Shown one piece after another: positions 30,575 to 34,567 of a DNA stretch of 34,567 nt; the stretch's first letter is position 1; each line of letters begins with the position of its first letter. This stretch comes from Planctomycetota bacterium (lineage in GTDB: Bacteria > Planctomycetota > Phycisphaerae > Phycisphaerales > Phycisphaeraceae). The stretch is from assembly GCA_026386955.1 (NCBI GenBank), contig JAPLMQ010000224.1:1-34567 (forward strand), written 5' to 3'. A program made the position numbers and the translations under genes. The notes under the pieces were generated by a model. It worked only from the letters and a program-made list of their open reading frames with translations. It was not told the DNA's origin and ran no database searches.

Positions 30575-30919
30575 CTATTTCAACTGCGCCTTCCGCTTCA
30601 GCGCCAGATCCAACTCGTGCTTCGGCGTTTTCTGCGTCTTCTTGATGAACGCATGCAGCAGCACGATTGTTTGCCCATCCACGCAGAAGATCACCCTGGC
30701 GATGCGGTCGCCCAAACGCGACCTGACCTCCCACAACCCGTCGCCCAGGCTGCCCACCAGCGGCTTGCCGATGGGCCAGCAATATTGAACCTTCAACAAG
30801 TCGTCGCCGACGATCTTCCGCTCGGCCTTCGTCAGGGAAAGCAGCCATTCGCGCACGGGCTCGTTGCCCGTGTCCGTCTTGAAGAAAAACGTTTCGAGTC
30901 GTTGTTCATCCGCGCCCAT
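30575..30919 (-). CDS. higB: HigB/Gp49-type toxin (RelE/ParE superfamily)
   Basis: 114 residues from ATG 30919; ATG 30943 would add eight. The Gp49-like pattern is clear: GNEPVREWLLSLTKAERKIVGDDL, VQYCWPIGKPLVGSLGDGLWEVRSRLGDRIARVIF, and LLHAFIKKTQKTPKHELDLALKRK. Family members are usually ribosome-dependent mRNA interferases; the conserved basic and aromatic residues of this fold are retained, so it looks intact. It is followed at once by its antitoxin. I prefer ATG 30919 because related toxins start shortly before the FFKTDTGNEPV segment. A palindrome overlapping the likely promoter lies just upstream. Confidence 0.87.
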   Translation of the reverse strand: MGADEQRLETFFFKTDTGNEPVREWLLSLTKAERKIVGDDLLKVQYCWPIGKPLVGSLGDGLWEVRSRLGDRIARVIFCVDGQTIVLLHAFIKKTQKTPKHELDLALKRKAQLK

Positions 30920-30921
30920 GA

Positions 30922-30939
30922 CGTACCATAAATTGTACG
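30922..30939 (-). promoter_or_regulatory. Operator/promoter of the toxin-antitoxin pair
   Basis: CGTACCATAAATTGTACG has 5-bp perfect arms. On the minus strand it contains TACAAT, a good -10, 12 bases before the preferred toxin ATG, so the transcript may have almost no leader. A palindrome over the -10 fits the autorepression usual for such pairs. Confidence 0.5.
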
Positions 30940-31188
30940 CCATCCCGGCGGCAACTCCAAACATCCGCCGCTCGTACGATCCGCATCGCCACCGCCGCAA
31001 CCAAGTCGGGTCCGCGGCGAGTCGGGATTTGACCGCCGCGCAAGCCCACGGATACTGTCCACCAACGCCGCGCCGGTGCTTGTTGTTGCAAAGGCGCTCG
31101 GCCGGCGTTCTGTGACGTCCACGTTCGACCCTCCCGAAATCGCCCTCACCTCCGCACGACGCCCCGCCGTCGCGCCCCGGAGATATCC

Positions 31189-33939
31189 ATGTCCCCACGC
31201 CTCGCCCGCCTGTCGTTGCCGCTGGCCCTCCTCGCGTGGCTGCTCGCGGGCTCGCTCGCCGCCGCGCCGACCTTCGCCCAGGCCGCCCCCGCGCCTGCGC
31301 CTGCCGCGGACAAACCCGCAGACCCCCCCAAGGCCCCGGCCCCCCTCTCCGCCACCCCCGCCGAGGACGCGCGCCACTGGGTCTTCGCCCACTACATGAC
31401 CTGCTTCTTCAGCTCCGTCGAGTTCTACAAATACGAGATCGAGCTCGCCCAGCGCCACGGCATCGACGGCTTCGCCCTCAACTGCGGCGGGTGGGCCTCG
31501 TTCGACCCCAAGGCCGGCAAGTTCGTCCCCGAGGGCTACACCTCCGCCGCCGAGCGCATGTACCAAGCCGCCAAGGAGCTCAACACCAACTTCAAGATCA
31601 TGATCTCGCCCGACATGAACGGCCTGGGCGGCATGAACAAGATCGAGGACATGGTCCAGCGCTTCTACACCCACCCCAACCAGTTCCGCAGGGGCAACAA
31701 GGTCGTCATCTCCGCATGGGCCGGGCTGCCCGACACCTACGCCGGCGTGATGAACAAGCTCAAGGCCGACGGCTACGAGGTCTGCTTCGTCCCCTTCGTC
31801 TTCAACGCCCGCTACGCCATGGCCTACAGCCCCGAGACGGTGCAGCGCATGTTCCAGAACCAGCCCCACATGGGCGGCTGGTTCAATTTCGCCGCCGACG
31901 GCTCGCTGGGCGACGTCATGCGCTCCAACGCCGACGCGCGCCGCGTCACCATGGCCCTCGACAAGGTCTTCATGGCCGGCATCACCCCCGCCTACAACAG
32001 CGCCAACATGCGCGACTGGCGCGGCATGCTCGGCTACGGCGCCGCCTGGCGCGGCGTCATCCGCGACAACGCCGACTGGGTCGAGCTCGTCACCTGGAAC
32101 GACTACCAGGAAGACTCCAACCTCATGCCCTTCCACTGGCCCGCCAACTCCGAGAAACGTTACTTCAACCGCGACGAGTCCTACCTCGACGTCACCGGCT
32201 ACTACACCACCTGGTACAAGACCGGCGCCCCGCCCGTCATCACCCAGGACAAGGTCTACGCCACCTACCGCAACCGCTCCAAATACACCCGCCAAGCCTG
32301 GGACGAGCAGGCCAAGGCCTGGGTCGACCTCGCCAACACCGCCTGGCCCTACGACCAGATGCACGACGACGTCGGCGACAACATCTACGTCGACACCTTC
32401 CTCACCGCCCCCGCGAAGTTGAAGATCGAACTCGCCGGCAAGTCGACCACCTTCGACCAGCCCGCCGGCGTCGGCCACGCCCGCATCCCCATTACCGGGG
32501 GCGCCGGCGGCGTCCCGCGCTTCACCCTCACGCGCGACAAACAGGACAAGCCGATCGTCGACTTCAGCGGCCGCAAGATGATCATCACCGAGCCCACCAA
32601 GGAGGACTCCATCCGCGGCAGCGCCCACTACGCCAACCGCACCTGGACCTCCGCAGGCGTCGCCGGCCCCGTGCAGCACCTCGCCGCCCCCACCGGCACG
32701 CTCGCCAACGGCGCGACCGTCGTGAAGCAGGGCGACCTCGAAGGCGTTTCGATCCTCGGCCAACCCGGCTGCGGCTTCACTCTCCCCGTCAAGGAGATCA
32801 AGACCGGCACCTACAACATCCGTATCACCTACAGCAACCCCGCCCCCACCGAGGCCCGCCTCACCCTCGCCGCCGACGGCGCCTCCCGCGGCAAGGGCGA
32901 GTACCCGCACTTCATCCCCGCCTTCCTCCCTCCGACGGGCACGTCCAAATCCGCCACCGTCTCCTTCCTCTGGTCGCTCTACGACGCCATCACCTTCCTC
33001 AAGCTCTCCTGGGAAACCGACGCGGGGAACGGCAAACCTTCGCCGGAACTCAACGACCAAGGCACTGCCGTCATCCACGCCATCGACCTCGTCCGCGTCG
33101 ACGCCCCCACGCCCGCCAAGCCGCCCGCGCTCGCCCCGAGCGGCGACGCCCTGCCCACCATGGCCAAGATCCCCGGCGGCGACTTCACCATGGGCGGCCC
33201 CGGCGGCGAGCCCGACGAGCTCCCCGCCCACAAGGTCACCCTCGCCCCCTTCGAGATGGCCGAGACGCTCGTCACCAACCGCGAGTTCGAGCGCTTCGAT
33301 CCCGCCCACAAGCAGTTCCGCGACGCCTACTCCTGGCGCAACGACGAGCCGGTGATCTACGTCTCCTGGGTCAACGCCGCCCACTACTGCAACTGGCTCT
33401 CCAAGCAGGCCGGCCTCACGCCCGTCTATGAAGAGGTCCCCATCGAGAACACCAAGCAGACCCGCCTCGAGGCGAACCTCAAGAACAACGGCTACCGCCT
33501 ACCCACCGAGGCCGAGTTCGAATACGTCGCCTCCGGGCGCGGCGAGAAGCGCAAGTACCCCTGGGGCGCAGACGCCCCCGACGCCCGCCACGGCAACATC
33601 GGCGGCCCGGCCGCGGGCGAAGGCCCGTCCAAGCTCCGCGCCACCGAGGCCGTCGGCGTCAGCGTCGTCGGCGACTTCCCCGCCAACGCCAGCCGCGACG
33701 GAGTCCTCGACCTCTCCGGCAACCTCTGCCAGTGGTGCAGCGACTGGTTCCAGCCCTACGCCGCCGAGGCCCAGACCAACCCCCTCAACACCACCAAGGG
33801 CGAACACCGCGTCGTCCGCGGCGGCTCCTGGGGCTACTACGGCCTGAGCCAACGCTCCAACGACCGCGAATTCCAAAATCCCAACTACCCCGGCTACGTC
33901 TACATCGGCATCCGCATCGTCAAGCCCACGGGGAAGTAA
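31189..33939 (+). CDS. Secreted GH71-like protein fused to a SUMF1-like domain
   Basis: 916 residues from ATG 31189 with GGAG upstream. A signal peptide (to about residue 31) and an Ala/Pro-rich linker lead to a domain starting VFAHYMTCFFSSVEFYKYEIELAQRHGIDGFALNCGG, the N-terminal pattern of family 71 glycosidases (alpha-1,3-glucanases), running to about residue 400. A beta-rich middle part follows. From residue 658 a complete SUMF1/FGE-sulfatase-type domain begins: MAKIPGGDFTMGGPGGEPDELP, VSWVNAAHYCNWLSKQAG, GYRLPTEAEFEYVASG, LSGNLCQWCSDWF, RVVRGGSWGYYGLSQRSNDRE. The two catalytic cysteines of true formylglycine-generating enzymes, expected after the RGGS motif, are absent, so the domain probably binds rather than catalyses. 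Substrate is inferred from family only. Confidence 0.85.
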   Translation: MSPRLARLSLPLALLAWLLAGSLAAAPTFAQAAPAPAPAADKPADPPKAPAPLSATPAEDARHWVFAHYMTCFFSSVEFYKYEIELAQRHGIDGFALNCGGWASFDPKAGKFVPEGYTSAAERMYQAAKELNTNFKIMISPDMNGLGGMNKIEDMVQRFYTHPNQFRRGNKVVISAWAGLPDTYAGVMNKLKADGYEVCFVPFVFNARYAMAYSPETVQRMFQNQPHMGGWFNFAADGSLGDVMRSNADARRVTMALDKVFMAGITPAYNSANMRDWRGMLGYGAAWRGVIRDNADWVELVTWNDYQEDSNLMPFHWPANSEKRYFNRDESYLDVTGYYTTWYKTGAPPVITQDKVYATYRNRSKYTRQAWDEQAKAWVDLANTAWPYDQMHDDVGDNIYVDTFLTAPAKLKIELAGKSTTFDQPAGVGHARIPITGGAGGVPRFTLTRDKQDKPIVDFSGRKMIITEPTKEDSIRGSAHYANRTWTSAGVAGPVQHLAAPTGTLANGATVVKQGDLEGVSILGQPGCGFTLPVKEIKTGTYNIRITYSNPAPTEARLTLAADGASRGKGEYPHFIPAFLPPTGTSKSATVSFLWSLYDAITFLKLSWETDAGNGKPSPELNDQGTAVIHAIDLVRVDAPTPAKPPALAPSGDALPTMAKIPGGDFTMGGPGGEPDELPAHKVTLAPFEMAETLVTNREFERFDPAHKQFRDAYSWRNDEPVIYVSWVNAAHYCNWLSKQAGLTPVYEEVPIENTKQTRLEANLKNNGYRLPTEAEFEYVASGRGEKRKYPWGADAPDARHGNIGGPAAGEGPSKLRATEAVGVSVVGDFPANASRDGVLDLSGNLCQWCSDWFQPYAAEAQTNPLNTTKGEHRVVRGGSWGYYGLSQRSNDREFQNPNYPGYVYIGIRIVKPTGK

Positions 33940-34212
33940 ACCCTCCGATCAACCCGACACTCCAAGCCCACTGATCCCGACGGTACGCCGTCGGGTTCGG
34001 TGGGGTCCGCCTCGCAATGACGCCACCCGCGCCACACCCTCCCCGTGCCACACCGCAGCCGAAGGCTGCCGTGTGCGGATCACAGGCGAGCCCAGCCGAA
34101 GTGCCTCGAAGCGCGGCGTTTGGGCCTGTAAATGGACGGCAAACGTCATAATTGCGCCCGAGCGAATTTCGGGCCGTGCCCGGCCAGTTATTGCATGAAC
34201 GGATCCCTCGCG
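33940..34212. other. Intergenic region with hairpins
   Basis: No gene is supported. CCCGACGG-TACG-CCGTCGGG (33976-33995) is a perfect 8-bp stem shortly after the GH71-like gene and may end its transcript, though no T tract follows. A second stem, CACACCGCAGCC/GGCTGCCGTGTG around GAA, lies at about 34050-34077. Confidence 0.5.
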
Positions 34213-34567
34213 TCACCGCTCACCGGAAGACCCGGTTTTCATAGGCTCTTTTCTTCCCCGCCGAATTGCATACACCCCGAATTTAGTGGCCATGCAAGCC
34301 GCAGCTAAATATGATGCCGCCATCAGCATTATCACGACCTGTTCCGAGGCAATAGCATATACCAAAAAAATCACCGCCATGATAGTGTTGGCTATGCATA
34401 TTCCCGCAAAAACAACTTTTGAAGCACTGGGAGTCCTGAATAACGCCTTCGTTTTCTTTTTCCCTTGAAACCAGTCGACCGCCGGGCCGGGCGGTCGGCC
34501 TGCGCAGCGTTCCCCGCTGTTTTTCCGCGGCGGGATTCGGTTTCCCGCCGCCTTGGCGCGCAGCGAT
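34213..34567 (-). CDS. Partial small membrane protein entering from the right edge, doubtful
   Basis: A minus-strand frame stays open from the window edge to a TGA at 34213-34215 (118 codons seen). Its last 80 codons read as a basic start (FQGKKKTKALFRT), two hydrophobic helices (VVFAGICIANTIMAVIFLVYA and VVIMLMAASYLAAACMA) and a basic tail (IRRGRKEP), a sensible two-span membrane protein. GC content is far below that of the neighbours. Upstream of about 34470 the DNA holds two GC-rich hairpins (GACCGCC/GGCGGTC and GCGGCGGGA/TCCCGCCGC), so that part may be non-coding; no clear start codon is visible. A 60-codon plus-strand frame overlaps but looks less protein-like. Confidence 0.4.
   Translation of the reverse strand, partial: SLRAKAAGNRIPPRKNSGERCAGRPPGPAVDWFQGKKKTKALFRTPSASKVVFAGICIANTIMAVIFLVYAIASEQVVIMLMAASYLAAACMATKFGVYAIRRGRKEPMKTGSSGER

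Noticed and set aside
30832-33384. An 850-codon minus-strand open frame
   Set aside because: It is Gly/Val/Asp-rich with no motifs and lies opposite the GH71/SUMF1 gene, whose domains are unmistakable.
31189-33939. A formylglycine-generating enzyme or sulfatase maturase
   Set aside because: The required cysteines after RGGS are absent, and the domain is fused to an exported glycosidase-like protein.
34286-34468. A 60-codon plus-strand protein
   Set aside because: The opposite strand gives a more coherent membrane protein with basic flanks; the plus frame has no ribosome site and ends in FVFFFP.

Overview
The window is GC-rich, with strong G/C preference at third codon positions, and looks like a planctomycete, probably of the Phycisphaerae. 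The grounds are large secreted proteins of planctomycete style, an ATQPATQPAA-type linker, two short secreted proteins ending in VPVPA + hydrophobic + basic sorting tails (PEP-CTERM-like), TPR-rich membrane proteins, transmembrane-anchored SGNH hydrolases, and palindromic intergenic repeats. The placement is inference; no rRNA is present.

Layout. (1) 61-10000: a transcription terminator, then five envelope genes: a TMTC-like GT-C/TPR protein and a membrane-anchored SGNH hydrolase (both minus), a large polytopic protein and a second SGNH hydrolase (both plus), and a histidine-rich polytopic protein with TPRs (minus). Together they suggest assembly or modification of a surface glycan. (2) 10578-11306: a PEP-CTERM-like secreted protein with a strong terminator. 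(3) 11460-13270: thirteen minus-strand tRNA genes with two palindromic repeats among them. (4) 13399-18435: a secreted hydrolase-like protein that stops abruptly, a PAS sensor without its kinase domain, and the C-terminal half of a tyrosine recombinase running into tRNA-Ile, which looks like the scar of a decayed integrative element. (5) 18373-19194: five more minus-strand tRNAs. (6) 19200-22036: a lower-GC stretch, a hairpin-ended repeat, a phytanoyl-CoA dioxygenase-like gene, a further inverted-repeat element, and a second PEP-CTERM-like protein with a possible thioester domain. (7) 22649-27357: an SDR oxidoreductase, divergent from a tightly coupled three-gene operon (dual-OB-type protein, DUF488, DUF488), then a second hairpin-ended repeat abutting a fatty acid desaturase. 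(8) 27366-33939: a large lipoprotein-like hydrolase candidate, a duplicated scrap of the desaturase 3' end, a HigBA-type toxin-antitoxin pair, and a GH71-like/SUMF1-like fusion. (9) 34213-34567: a low-GC reading frame entering from the right edge on the minus strand.

The strongest candidate for an unusual system is the dual-OB/DUF488/DUF488 operon: stop and start codons overlap by four bases at both junctions, and a perfect TACATT-N4-AATGTA palindrome sits in its divergent promoter region. Other notable points are two families of small inverted-repeat elements, tRNA genes with departures from nearly universal positions (C33 in three, A54/U58 in two, G73 in tRNA-Phe), the sensor/integrase/tRNA-Ile scar, and the GH71/SUMF1 fusion that lacks the formylglycine-generating cysteines.
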